Assembly: GCF_001426405.1 (NCBI RefSeq)
Contig: NZ_LMEP01000026.1
Location: forward strand, 392,311 to 428,163
Reading direction: 5' to 3'
Length of the DNA stretch: 35,853 bases
Origin: Streptomyces sp. Root1304
GTDB taxonomy: Bacteria > Actinomycetota > Actinomycetes > Streptomycetales > Streptomycetaceae
Below the pieces are notes generated by a model, which was not told the DNA's origin, ran no database searches, and saw nothing but the letters and a program-made list of their open reading frames with translations. This document shows, in pieces, positions 14,711 to 23,029 of this stretch. How positions within the stretch are numbered: the stretch's first letter is position 1; every line of letters starts with the position of its first letter. The translations under genes and the position numbers were made by a program.

Positions 14711-14746
14711 CCGGCCCACCGCTGCGGCGTTGAAGCGGTGGGCCGG
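14711..14746 (-). terminator. terminator of ndgR
   Basis: CCGGCCCACCGCT, a 10-nt loop, AGCGGTGGGCCGG: a perfect 13-bp stem 26 nt past the ndgR stop on the minus strand. With the hairpin at 14640-14673 it separates the convergent units. Confidence 0.7.
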
Positions 14747-14772
14747 GGTCGTGCAGAAGGAGAGAAGGGACG

Positions 14773-15489
14773 TCAGCCGGTGCGGCGCAGCGCCTCGGAG
14801 AGGCGGGCGGCGGCGTCGATGACCGCCTGGGCGTGCATACGGCCCGGGTGGCGCGTCAGACGCTCGATCGGCCCCGAGACCGACACGGCGGCCACCACGC
14901 GGTTCGAAGGACCGCGTACGGGTGCGGAGACGGACGCGACGCCCGGCTCCCGCTCGCCGATCGACTGGGCCCAGCCCCGGCGTCGTACGCCCGACAGGGC
15001 CGTCGCCGTGAAGCGGGCGCCCTGGAGGCCGCGGTGCAGCCGCTCGGGCTCCTCCCAGGCCATCAGGATCTGCGCCGAGGAGCCGGCCTTCATCGTCAGC
15101 GTCGAGCCGACCGGGACGGTGTCCCGGAGACCCGAGAGACGCTCGGCCGCCGCCACGCAGATGCGCATGTCGCCCTGCCGGCGGTAGAGCTGGGCGCTCT
15201 CGCCGGTGACGTCGCGCAGATGCGTCAGCACCGGGCCGGCGGTCGCGAGCAGACGGTCCTCGCCGGCCGCGGCCGCGAGCTCCGACAGGCGCGGTCCGAG
15301 AATGAACCGGCCCTGCATGTCACGCGCCACCATCCGGTGGTGTTCCAGTGCCACGGCGAGACGATGTGCCGTGGGTCGTGCGAGTCCCGTCGCCGCGACC
15401 AGTCCTGCGAGGGTGGCCGGACCGGACTCCAGGGCGCTCAGGACAAGGGCTGCCTTGTCGAGAACGCCTACGCCGCTAGAGTTGTCCAT
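14773..15489 (-). CDS. ndgR: NdgR, IclR-family regulator of amino-acid metabolism and leuCD
   Basis: A 238-residue IclR-type regulator. Start ATG 15489 (MDNSSGVGVLDKA). The N-terminal winged helix spans ~8-70 (ALESGPATLAGLVAATGLAR, PTAHRLAVALEHHRMV); the C-terminal effector-binding domain spans ~75-238 (GESAQLYRRQGDMRICVAAA, SSAQILMAW, REPGVASVSAPVRG). NdgR controls leucine and methionine synthesis and nitrogen-dependent growth in Streptomyces; the gene is always divergent from leuCD, as here. No ribosome-binding site is present. A TTGCGT-17-GAATAT pair places transcription start on the A of the ATG, so the message is probably leaderless. The 140-bp intergenic region contains a dyad that may be its own operator. 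Confidence 0.93.
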   Translation of the reverse strand: MDNSSGVGVLDKAALVLSALESGPATLAGLVAATGLARPTAHRLAVALEHHRMVARDMQGRFILGPRLSELAAAAGEDRLLATAGPVLTHLRDVTGESAQLYRRQGDMRICVAAAERLSGLRDTVPVGSTLTMKAGSSAQILMAWEEPERLHRGLQGARFTATALSGVRRRGWAQSIGEREPGVASVSAPVRGPSNRVVAAVSVSGPIERLTRHPGRMHAQAVIDAAARLSEALRRTG

Positions 15490-15495
15490 GCAACG

Positions 15496-15524
15496 ATATT
15501 CGCGTCTCACTCTGTGAAACGCAA
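15496..15524 (-). promoter_or_regulatory. ndgR promoter, predicted leaderless transcript
   Basis: Reading the minus strand: TTGCGT (15524-15519), 17 bp, GAATAT (15501-15496), 6 nt, then the ATG at 15489. This spacing puts the transcription start at or next to the initiation codon. Confidence 0.5.
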
Positions 15525-15546
15525 GTTCAATTTCCTGCGGAACTTG
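15522..15546. promoter_or_regulatory. candidate NdgR operator between ndgR and leuC
   Basis: CAAGTTC, 11 nt, GAACTTG: a perfect 7-bp inverted repeat. It encloses a smaller dyad TTCC-TGC-GGAA and overlaps the -35 of ndgR. IclR proteins bind dyads of this size, and autoregulation with leuCD control is expected for NdgR. Confidence 0.45.
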
Positions 15547-15629
15547 TCACTCTGGTGAGGCGGCCGCACAACGGCCCGCGAAACGGGTCTCTAGTTGTGC
15601 CGGCGTAGACGTCGGCCGGAGGGAAAGCG

Positions 15630-17054
15630 ATGGGTAGGACACTCGCGGAGAAGGTCTGGGACGACCATGTCGTCCGGCGCGCCGAGGGCGAGCCCGACCT
15701 CCTCTTCATCGATCTGCACCTGCTGCACGAGGTGACCAGCCCCCAGGCCTTCGACGGCCTGCGCCAGAACGGCCGGCAGGTGCGGCGCCTCGATCTCACC
15801 ATCGCCACCGAGGACCACAACACCCCGACCCTCGACATCGACAAGCCGATCGCCGACCCGGTCTCCCGCGCGCAGCTGGAGACCCTCCGGAAGAACTGTG
15901 CCGAGTTCGGCGTCCGGCTGCACCCGCTGGGCGACGTCGAGCAGGGCGTCGTCCACGTGGTGGGACCGCAGCTGGGCCTGACCCAGCCCGGCACCACCGT
16001 GGTCTGCGGCGACTCGCACACCTCCACGCACGGCGCCTTCGGCGCGCTGGCGTTCGGCATCGGCACCAGCCAGGTCGAGCACGTGCTCGCCACCCAGACG
16101 CTGCCGCTGGCCCGCCCGAAGACCATGGCGATCACGGTCGACGGCGAGCTGCCCGAGGACGTCACCGCCAAGGACCTGATCCTGGCGATCATCGCGAAGA
16201 TCGGCACCGGCGGCGGCCAGGGCTACATCCTGGAGTACCGGGGCTCCGCCATCGAGAAACTCTCGATGGAGGCCCGGATGACCATCTGCAACATGTCGAT
16301 CGAGGCCGGCGCCCGCGCGGGCATGATCGCCCCCGACGAGACCACCTTCGCCTACCTGGAGGGCCGCGCCCACGCCCCCGAGGGCGAGGACTGGGACGCC
16401 GCCGTCGCGTACTGGAAGACCCTGAGGTCCGACGAGGACGCCGTCTTCGACGCCGAGGTCGTCATCGACGCCGCCTCCCTGGCGCCGTTCGTCACCTGGG
16501 GCACCAACCCCGGCCAGGGCGCGCCGCTTTCGGCACACGTCCCCGACCCGGCTTCGTACGAAGACGCTTCGGAGCGCCTCGCCGCCGAAAAGGCCCTGGA
16601 GTACATGGGGTTGGCCGCCGGACAGCCGCTGCGCGACATCAAGGTCGACACCGTCTTCGTAGGCTCCTGCACCAACGGCCGCATCGAGGACCTGCGCAAC
16701 GCCGCCGGTCTGCTCGAAGGCCGCAAGGTCGCCGACGGCGTCCGCATGCTGGTCGTCCCCGGCTCGGTCCGGGTGGCCCTGCAGGCCGTCGAGGAGGGCC
16801 TGGACAAGGTCTTCAAGGAGGCCGGGGCCGAATGGCGGCACGCCGGCTGCTCCATGTGCCTCGGCATGAACCCCGACCAACTGGCTCCCGGTGAGCGCTC
16901 CGCGTCCACCTCGAACCGCAACTTCGAGGGCCGGCAGGGCAAGGGCGGCCGCACCCACCTGGTCTCCCCCCAGGTCGCCGCCGCCACCGCCGTCCTGGGC
17001 CATCTGGCCTCCCCGGCCGATCTGTCCGACGTCGCCACCACCGCGGGGGTCTGA
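15630..17054 (+). CDS. leuC: 3-isopropylmalate dehydratase large subunit
   Basis: A 474-residue aconitase-family subunit. With LeuD it isomerises 2-isopropylmalate to 3-isopropylmalate in leucine synthesis. Start ATG 15630 with GGAGGG 6 nt upstream. Family signatures: MGRTLAEKVWDDHV at the N-terminus, VVCGDSHTSTHGAFG (~residues 128-142) and the three cluster cysteines in VGSCTNGR (~345) and CSMCLG (~407 and 410), which hold the [4Fe-4S] cluster. Full length. leuD follows after 6 nt. Control by the divergent ndgR is likely. Confidence 0.97.
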   Translation: MGRTLAEKVWDDHVVRRAEGEPDLLFIDLHLLHEVTSPQAFDGLRQNGRQVRRLDLTIATEDHNTPTLDIDKPIADPVSRAQLETLRKNCAEFGVRLHPLGDVEQGVVHVVGPQLGLTQPGTTVVCGDSHTSTHGAFGALAFGIGTSQVEHVLATQTLPLARPKTMAITVDGELPEDVTAKDLILAIIAKIGTGGGQGYILEYRGSAIEKLSMEARMTICNMSIEAGARAGMIAPDETTFAYLEGRAHAPEGEDWDAAVAYWKTLRSDEDAVFDAEVVIDAASLAPFVTWGTNPGQGAPLSAHVPDPASYEDASERLAAEKALEYMGLAAGQPLRDIKVDTVFVGSCTNGRIEDLRNAAGLLEGRKVADGVRMLVVPGSVRVALQAVEEGLDKVFKEAGAEWRHAGCSMCLGMNPDQLAPGERSASTSNRNFEGRQGKGGRTHLVSPQVAAATAVLGHLASPADLSDVATTAGV

Positions 17055-17060
17055 GGAACC

Positions 17061-17654
17061 ATGGAAGCTTTCACCACGCACACCGGCCGGGCCGTCCCGC
17101 TGCGCCGCAGCAACGTCGACACCGACCAGATCATCCCCGCGCACTGGCTGAAGAAGGTCACCCGCGACGGCTTCGAGGACGGCCTCTTCGAGGCCTGGCG
17201 CAAGGACCCCGAGTTCGTGCTCAACCGCCCCGAGCGGCAGGGCGCCTCGGTCCTGGTGGCCGGCCCCGACTTCGGCACCGGCTCCTCCCGCGAGCACGCC
17301 GTCTGGGCGCTCCAGAACTACGGCTTCCAGGCGGTGATCTCCGCCCGCTTCGCCGACATCTTCCGCGGCAACTCGCTGAAGAACGGCCTGCTGACCGTGG
17401 TCCTCCCGCAGGAGACCGTGGACGCGCTCCAGGAGCTGACCGAGGCCGACCCGACCGCCGAGATCACCGTCGACCTGGAGCGGCGGAAGGTCCTGGCCGC
17501 CGGGATCGACGCCGACTTCGAGCTCGACGAGAACGCCCGCTGGCGGCTCCTGAACGGACTCGACGACATCAGCCTCACCCTTCAGAACGAAGCCGACATC
17601 GCGGCATATGAGGCGTCACGACCGGCCTTCAAGCCCCGTACAATTACGGTCTGA
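17061..17654 (+). CDS. leuD: 3-isopropylmalate dehydratase small subunit
   Basis: A 197-residue protein, start ATG 17061 with GAGGAA just upstream, 6 nt after leuC. It provides the swivelling domain of the isopropylmalate isomerase. Visible signatures are RRSNVDTDQIIPAHWLK near the N-terminus, GPDFGTGSSREHAVWALQ (~residues 70-87, the substrate loop) and FADIFRGNSLKNGLL (~97-111). Full length for the family. A strong terminator lies 15 nt after the stop. Confidence 0.97.
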   Translation: MEAFTTHTGRAVPLRRSNVDTDQIIPAHWLKKVTRDGFEDGLFEAWRKDPEFVLNRPERQGASVLVAGPDFGTGSSREHAVWALQNYGFQAVISARFADIFRGNSLKNGLLTVVLPQETVDALQELTEADPTAEITVDLERRKVLAAGIDADFELDENARWRLLNGLDDISLTLQNEADIAAYEASRPAFKPRTITV

Positions 17655-17669
17655 GCAGCGCTTTTCCAA

Positions 17670-17705
17670 GACTGCGCCCCCCACCGCCCGGTGGGGGGCG
17701 CAGTC
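17670..17705 (+). terminator. terminator of leuCD
   Basis: GACTGCGCCCCCCACC, loop GCCC, GGTGGGGGGCGCAGTC: a perfect 16-bp stem 15 nt after leuD. Confidence 0.85.
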
Positions 17706-17758
17706 GCTTGTTGAGACCCTGTCGGGCGACAACTCGCCCTAGATGGCACAATCGGTGC

Positions 17759-17986
17759 ATGGAACGCGACAGCCAACTCGAGCTCTACGAGTCAGTCGCC
17801 GCCCGATTGAAGGAAGCGCACACAAGAGTGCGCTCACTGCAAGTCCCGGAGGGCGTAAGGATGGCGCTGTCCCGGAAGCTGCTGGTCGTGACGGCCGCGG
17901 CGAAGCACGATCTCAAGGACGCGGCAACGCGTCTGGACCGGTTGATGAAGGACCTCGACGAGGGCCGATTCCCAGAGGACGACTGA
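17759..17986 (+). CDS. conserved small helical protein of unknown function
   Basis: A 75-residue protein starting at ATG 17759 (MERDSQLELYESVAARLKEA). The whole sequence is charged and strongly helical (KEAHTRVRSL, MALSRKLLVVTAAAKHDL, AATRLDRLMKDLDEG), with no cysteine and no membrane segment. There is no ribosome-binding site; CACAAT lies 6 nt before the ATG, so a leaderless transcript is possible. It sits between leuCD and hupS, a place where Streptomyces genomes usually have a small gene. Function unknown. Confidence 0.75.
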   Translation: MERDSQLELYESVAARLKEAHTRVRSLQVPEGVRMALSRKLLVVTAAAKHDLKDAATRLDRLMKDLDEGRFPEDD

Positions 17987-17997
17987 CACCAGGAACT

Positions 17998-18022
17998 CCG
18001 CAGCGGATCTTCCGCGTTGCGG
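17998..18022 (+). terminator. weak hairpin after the small helical protein gene
   Basis: CCGCA-GCGGA-TCT-TCCGC-GT-TGCGG: two stacked 5-bp stems with a small bulge, 12 nt past the stop. No U-run. Confidence 0.4.
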
Positions 18023-18049
18023 CACTAGGGTGATTAGCCCGTTTCGTGT

Positions 18050-18078
18050 TTGATTTGCGGTATATACATGCCTAACGT
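18050..18078 (+). promoter_or_regulatory. candidate hupS promoter
   Basis: TTGATT (18050-18055), 17 bp, TAACGT (18073-18078). The stretch is A/T-rich for this genome (TATATACATG in the spacer) and lies ~45 nt upstream of the hupS start. Confidence 0.5.
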
Positions 18079-18129
18079 GCGAAAAAGCTTGAACACTTTC
18101 GTTCTGGCAATGTCTCCGAAGGGGAAGAC

Positions 18130-18834
18130 GTGAACAAGGCGCAGCTCGTAGAAGCGATTGCCGACAAGATGGGCGGTCGCCAGCAGGCCGCCGAAGCCGT
18201 CGACCACGTGCTCGACGCCATCGTGCGCGCCGTGGTCGCGGGCGACCGGGTCTCGGTCACGGGTTTCGGCTCGTTCGAGAAGGTCGACCGTCCGGCCCGT
18301 TACGCCCGCAACCCGCAGACGGGTGAGCGGGTCCGGGTCAAGAAGACCTCCGTCCCGCGCTTCCGTGCCGGTCAGGGCTTCAAGGACCTGGTCAGCGGCT
18401 CGAAGAAGCTCCCCAAGGGCGGCGAGGTCTCCGTCAAGAAGGCCCCCAAGGGCAGCCTCACCGGCGGCGCCGCCGCCGCGACCGTGAAGAAGGCCGCGGC
18501 GAAGAAGGCCACCACCGCCAAGAAGGCCGCCGCGAAGAAGGCGACCCCGGCGAAGAAGGTCACGACGGCGGCCGCCAAGAAGGCGACCCCGGCGAAGAAG
18601 GTCACGACGGCGGCCGCCAAGAAGGCGACCCCGGCGAAGAAGGCCACCACGGCCGCGGCCAAGAAGACCTCCGCCGCCGCCAAGAAGACCACCACGGCCG
18701 CCGCGAAGAAGGCGACCAAGGCCACGGCCAAGAAGACCGCGCCGGCCGCGAAGAAGGCCACGGCGACGAAGGCGCCCGCCAAGAAGACGACGGCGCGCAA
18801 GACGACCGCCAAGAAGACCGCCGCCAAGAAGTAG
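18130..18834 (+). CDS. hupS: HupS, HU-type nucleoid protein with a long lysine/alanine-rich tail
   Basis: A 234-residue protein, start GTG 18130 with AAGGGG 6 nt upstream. Residues 1-~92 are a complete HU domain (MNKAQLVEAIADKMGG, GDRVSVTGFGSFEKVDR, RYARNPQTGERV with the DNA-binding arm). Residues ~105-234 are a histone-H1-like tail of AKK/TAKK/PAKK units, nearly free of acidic residues. HU proteins bend and compact DNA; the tailed form (HupS) is known for compaction in Streptomyces aerial hyphae and spores. Single-gene unit with its own promoter and terminator. The tail is encoded by tandem 42-bp repeats, so its length probably varies between strains. Confidence 0.95.
   Translation: MNKAQLVEAIADKMGGRQQAAEAVDHVLDAIVRAVVAGDRVSVTGFGSFEKVDRPARYARNPQTGERVRVKKTSVPRFRAGQGFKDLVSGSKKLPKGGEVSVKKAPKGSLTGGAAAATVKKAAAKKATTAKKAAAKKATPAKKVTTAAAKKATPAKKVTTAAAKKATPAKKATTAAAKKTSAAAKKTTTAAAKKATKATAKKTAPAAKKATATKAPAKKTTARKTTAKKTAAKK
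18541..18666 (+). repeat. 42-bp tandem repeats in the hupS tail
   Basis: Units 18541-18582 and 18583-18624 are identical; 18625-18666 is a diverged third. Each encodes ATPAKKVTTAAAKK or a variant. Confidence 0.9.
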
Positions 18835-18854
18835 GACGAGCGGCAGACACCCGC

Positions 18855-18886
18855 CGGGCCGGGCTCCCCCCGGGGAGCCCGGCCCG
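18855..18886 (+). terminator. hupS terminator
   Basis: CGGGCCGGGCTCC, a short C/G loop, GGAGCCCGGCCCG: a perfect stem of at least 13 bp, 20 nt after the hupS stop. Confidence 0.8.
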
Positions 18887-18895
18887 CGGCGCGCA

Positions 18896-18936
18896 CAGGG
18901 CCCGCCCTTCCCGGACTCCCGGAAGGACGGGCCCTG
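18896..18936. terminator. second hairpin between hupS and the convergent cold-shock-like gene
   Basis: CAGGGCCCG, C/A mismatch, CCTTCC, 9-nt loop, GGAAGG, CGGGCCCTG. It can serve either strand; on the minus strand it lies 36 nt past the stop at 18973. Confidence 0.6.
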
Positions 18937-18943
18937 CAACGTC

Positions 18944-18960
18944 CGCCGGAGCGTCCGGCG
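18944..18960 (-). terminator. short hairpin right after the cold-shock-like gene
   Basis: CGCCGGA-GCG-TCCGGCG, a 7-bp stem with a 3-nt loop, 12 nt past the stop on the minus strand. Confidence 0.4.
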
Positions 18961-18972
18961 TGCCGGGTACGT

Positions 18973-19182
18973 CTAGAACGTCTGCAGCGTCACCAGCGTG
19001 ATCCGGAGCCCCGCGCCCGAGGTGCCCGGCTCGGTCTCGATCCGGACCCGCTGCCCCGGACGCAGCAACCGCAGCCCGCCCGATTCGAAGGCCTCCGCCC
19101 CGAACTCCACGGGGGTGCCGTCGTCGAGCAGCACACTGCCGCTGCGGGTCTCGGGGTCGTACGTGAACGCGGTCGCCTGCAT
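18973..19182 (-). CDS. small cold-shock-domain-like protein
   Basis: A 69-residue protein starting at ATG 19182, 10 nt after cofC. The pattern ATAFTYDPETRSGSVLLDDG, then VEFGAEAFESGGLRLLRPGQ, VRIETEPG and ITLVTLQTF resembles the five-strand OB fold of cold-shock proteins: an equivalent of the start strand, a Gly-rich turn, and the LRPGQRV element. The aromatic RNP motifs (FGFI, VFVH) of true Csp proteins are missing, so nucleic-acid binding is uncertain. It is encoded in an operon with cofC. Assignment rests on pattern likeness only. Confidence 0.7.
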   Translation of the reverse strand: MQATAFTYDPETRSGSVLLDDGTPVEFGAEAFESGGLRLLRPGQRVRIETEPGTSGAGLRITLVTLQTF

Positions 19183-19192
19183 GGACCGCAGC

Positions 19193-19858
19193 CTATCCGG
19201 CCGCCGGCAGCCACCGGGCGGCCGTCCGCGGACCGAGCCCCAGCGCCCCCGCCGCCGCCAGATCCTCACCGGTGTCCACGTCCCGGCGTACGGAATCCAC
19301 CCCGGCCAGCCGGATTTCCACCGCCCCCGAAGACAAATGCCGGCGCCGTGACGCACCCCCGAATGCGGGTTCCAATTCCACTCCCGGACCCGCCGACAGG
19401 AATGTCGTACCGATTTCGGCGGCATCCGCGAGAAATGCCCGCGGAAATTTCCTCGCCGCGTCCAGGACCCGGGTCAGCTCCGCCGGCCGCAGTGCGGGCA
19501 GATCCGCGTTGAGCGCCGCCACCCGCGCGCACGGCCGCCGGGACCGCACCGCGCGGACCCCGTGCGCCAGCGCCGCGTTGAGCCCGGCCGCCGGGGTGTC
19601 CGGCACGATCCGCGCGCCCAGGGCCGCGAGCGCGGCCGCCGCCGCCGGATCGTCCGTGACGACCGCCACATCCCGTACCCGCGGGCAGTTCAGCACCGCG
19701 CCCACGGTGTCCTCCGCGAACGCCAGGGCCAGCCGGGGCCGCAGCCGGGCCCCGGCCGCGGCCGCCAGCCTGCTCTTCGCCAGCGCGAGGGGCTTCAGGG
19801 GGACGACCAGGGACCAGCCGTCGACGGGGTCCGTGTGCGTCGGGTCAGTCGCGTTCAT
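19193..19858 (-). CDS. cofC: CofC/FbiD, 2-phospholactate (or phosphoenolpyruvate) guanylyltransferase of F420 synthesis
   Basis: A 221-residue nucleotidyltransferase, start ATG 19858. The N-terminal signature SLVVPLKPLALAKSRLA (~15-31) is typical of CofC. It is followed by a Rossmann-like core with VAVVTDDPAAAAALAALGAR, DTPAAGLNAALAHG and AALNADLPALRPAEL (the Asp of NADLP should bind metal), and later GTTFLSAGPG and FGGASRRRHL. CofC joins GTP to 2-phospholactate or phosphoenolpyruvate to start the side chain of the redox cofactor F420. The other F420 genes are not in this window, which is usual in Streptomyces. It is followed after 10 nt by the cold-shock-like gene. Confidence 0.9.
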   Translation of the reverse strand: MNATDPTHTDPVDGWSLVVPLKPLALAKSRLAAAAGARLRPRLALAFAEDTVGAVLNCPRVRDVAVVTDDPAAAAALAALGARIVPDTPAAGLNAALAHGVRAVRSRRPCARVAALNADLPALRPAELTRVLDAARKFPRAFLADAAEIGTTFLSAGPGVELEPAFGGASRRRHLSSGAVEIRLAGVDSVRRDVDTGEDLAAAGALGLGPRTAARWLPAAG

Positions 19859-19985
19859 CGGGGCCCATTCTGTCCCGCCCACGCGGTCCACCCCAGGCCC
19901 CGGGGCGTACGGTGTCACTCGACAGCGCAGGAGCATGGGGCGACACTTGACCCCCTGCCAGCCAGCCCCGGAGAAAGGTGTCCGC

Positions 19986-20738
19986 GTGCCCCGCCGCAGA
20001 ATCGGCTTCTGGTACCGCCTCGCGGCGGTCATCGCCAAACCCCCCCTGGTGGTTCTGTTCAAGCGGGACTGGCGCGGCATGGAGCACATCCCGGCCGACG
20101 GCGGATTCATCACCGCGGTCAACCACAACTCCTATCTGGACCCGCTGTCCTACTCGCACTACCAGTACAACACCGGCCGCGTCCCGCGCCTCCTGGCCAA
20201 GGCGGGCCTCTTCAAGACCCCCTTCGTCGGCATGATGCTGCGCGGCACCGGCCAGATCCCCGTCTACCGCGAGACCACCAACGCGCTGGACGCCTTCCGG
20301 GCCGCCGTCGACGCCATCGAGCGCGGCGAGTGCGTCGCCTTCTACCCCGAGGGCACCCTGACCCGGGACCCCGACATGTGGCCCATGGCCGGCAAGACCG
20401 GTGCCGCCCGCGTCGCGCTGCTCACCCGGGCCCCCGTCATCCCGGTGGCCCAGTGGGGCGCCAACCTGGCGATGCCGCCGTACGCCAAGGAGAACAAGCT
20501 CCGGCTGTTCCCCCGCAAGACGTTGACCGTGCAGGCCGGTCCGCCCGTCGACCTCTCCCGCTTCCACGGCCTCGAACCCACACCCGAGGTCCTCCGCGAG
20601 GCCACCGAGGTCATCATGGCCGCCATCACCGCCCTCCTGGAGCAGATCCGGGGCGAGCAGGCGCCCGCCGAACCGTACGACCACCGCAGGGCCCGGCAGG
20701 AACAGCGCCGCAAGGCCGCCGAAGGGGGCACCAAGTGA
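19986..20738 (+). CDS. plsC: PlsC-type 1-acylglycerol-3-phosphate acyltransferase
   Basis: A 250-residue protein starting at GTG 19986 with GGAGAAAGG upstream. It carries the acyltransferase motifs in order: NHNSYLD (the HX4D catalytic pair, H47 and D52), GTGQIPVYR (~85-93), FYPEGTLTRD (~119-128) and an IPVAQWG-like motif IV (~152-158). The N-terminal LAAVIAKPPLVVLF is hydrophobic and may touch the membrane. The tail after ~230 is charged (HRRARQEQRRKAAEGGTK). The enzyme adds the second acyl chain to make phosphatidic acid. Its stop overlaps the gpsA start (GTGA), so both steps of phospholipid precursor supply are coupled. Distinguishing PlsC from other acyltransferases of this family is not possible by eye. 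Confidence 0.88.
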   Translation: MPRRRIGFWYRLAAVIAKPPLVVLFKRDWRGMEHIPADGGFITAVNHNSYLDPLSYSHYQYNTGRVPRLLAKAGLFKTPFVGMMLRGTGQIPVYRETTNALDAFRAAVDAIERGECVAFYPEGTLTRDPDMWPMAGKTGAARVALLTRAPVIPVAQWGANLAMPPYAKENKLRLFPRKTLTVQAGPPVDLSRFHGLEPTPEVLREATEVIMAAITALLEQIRGEQAPAEPYDHRRARQEQRRKAAEGGTK

Positions 20739-21736
20739 CCAAGGCAGCCGTCTTCGGCAACGGATCCTGGGGCACCGCCTTCGCGATGGTGCTCGCCGAC
20801 GCGGGCTGCGAGGTGAGCCTCTGGGGCCGCCGCGCCGAACTCGCCAAGGAGATCAACGCCACCCGCACCAACCCCGACTACCTCCCGGGCACCGAACTCC
20901 CCGCGTCGATCACGGCCACCGCCGACGCGGCCGAGGCCGCCGCCGACGCCGACTTCACCGTCCTCGTCGTCCCCTCGCAGACCCTGCGCGGCAACCTCGC
21001 CGCCTGGAAGCCGCTGCTCGCCCCCGACACCGTCCTCGTCTCCCTCATGAAGGGCGTCGAACTCGGCACCGCCAAGCGGATGAGCGAGGTCATCACCGAG
21101 GTCGCCGACGTGCCCGCGGAGCGCGTCGCCGTCCTCACCGGCCCCAACCTGGCCAAGGAGATCGCCGCCCGGCAGCCCGCCGCCGCCGTGGTCGCCTGCT
21201 CCGACGAATCCGTCGCCCAGCGGCTCCAGACCGCCTGCATGACCCCGTACTTCCGCCCCTACACCAACACCGACGTGGTGGGCTGCGAGCTCGGCGGCGC
21301 CGTGAAGAACGTCATCGGCCTCGCCGTCGGCATCGCCAACGGCATGGGCCTCGGCGACAACTCGAAGGCCACGCTCATCACCCGCGGCCTCGCCGAGACC
21401 ACCCGCCTCGGCCTCGCCATGGGCGCCGACCCGCTCACCTTCTCCGGCCTCGCGGGCCTCGGCGACCTCGTCGCCACCTGCTCCTCGCCGCTCTCCCGGA
21501 ACAACACCTTCGGCACCAACCTCGGCCGCGGGATGACCCTCCAGGAGACCATCGCGGCCACCAAGCAGACCGCCGAGGGCGTCAAGTCCTGCGAGTCGGT
21601 GCTCGATCTGGGCCGCCGCCACGGCGTCGACATGCCCATCACCGAGACCGTCGTCTCCATCGTCCACGACGGCAAGCCGCCGGTCGTCGCGCTCAAGGAA
21701 CTGATGTCCCGCAGCGCCAAGCCCGAGCGCCGCTGA
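20735..21736 (+). CDS. gpsA: NAD(P)-dependent glycerol-3-phosphate dehydrogenase
   Basis: A 333-residue protein starting at GTG 20735, overlapping plsC by 4 nt. Rossmann motif GNGSWGTAFA at residues 8-17, LMKGVELGT and LTGPNLAKEIA (~127-137), the catalytic Lys region GGAVKNVIGLAVGIANGMGL (~188-207), DNSKATLITRGLAE and the C-terminal QTAEGVKSCESVLDL. It reduces dihydroxyacetone phosphate to glycerol-3-phosphate for phospholipids. Full length for the family. A hairpin terminator follows 14 nt after the stop. Confidence 0.97.
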   Translation: MTKAAVFGNGSWGTAFAMVLADAGCEVSLWGRRAELAKEINATRTNPDYLPGTELPASITATADAAEAAADADFTVLVVPSQTLRGNLAAWKPLLAPDTVLVSLMKGVELGTAKRMSEVITEVADVPAERVAVLTGPNLAKEIAARQPAAAVVACSDESVAQRLQTACMTPYFRPYTNTDVVGCELGGAVKNVIGLAVGIANGMGLGDNSKATLITRGLAETTRLGLAMGADPLTFSGLAGLGDLVATCSSPLSRNNTFGTNLGRGMTLQETIAATKQTAEGVKSCESVLDLGRRHGVDMPITETVVSIVHDGKPPVVALKELMSRSAKPERR

Positions 21737-21750
21737 CGCCTCCCCGGCAG

Positions 21751-21773
21751 GTCCGGCGCCCACTGCGCCGGAC
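21751..21773 (+). terminator. terminator of plsC-gpsA
   Basis: GTCCGGCGC, loop CCACT, GCGCCGGAC: a perfect 9-bp stem 14 nt after gpsA. Confidence 0.7.
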
Positions 21774-21833
21774 GCGCGGTACGCCAGCGGGGCGCTCAGG
21801 AGTTCGGGAGCCGCAAGGTACGCTCATCGCGAT

Positions 21834-22973
<1,140 letters not shown>

Positions 22974-22991
22974 CCCGCACCCACGGCTGAC

Positions 22992-23029
22992 GACCGTGCC
23001 GCCGCCCTCAGAGGCTCGGCGGCACGGTC
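22992..23029. terminator. bidirectional terminator between ddl and the lipoprotein gene
   Basis: GACCGTGCCGCCG, 12-nt loop, CGGCGGCACGGTC: a perfect 13-bp stem. The loop contains the stop codon (23008-23010) of the minus-strand gene, so its right arm also encodes part of that protein. Confidence 0.75.

Noticed and set aside
18130..18834. HupS tail as a separate histone-like gene
   Set aside because: It is continuous in frame with the HU domain; this fusion is the known HupS architecture.
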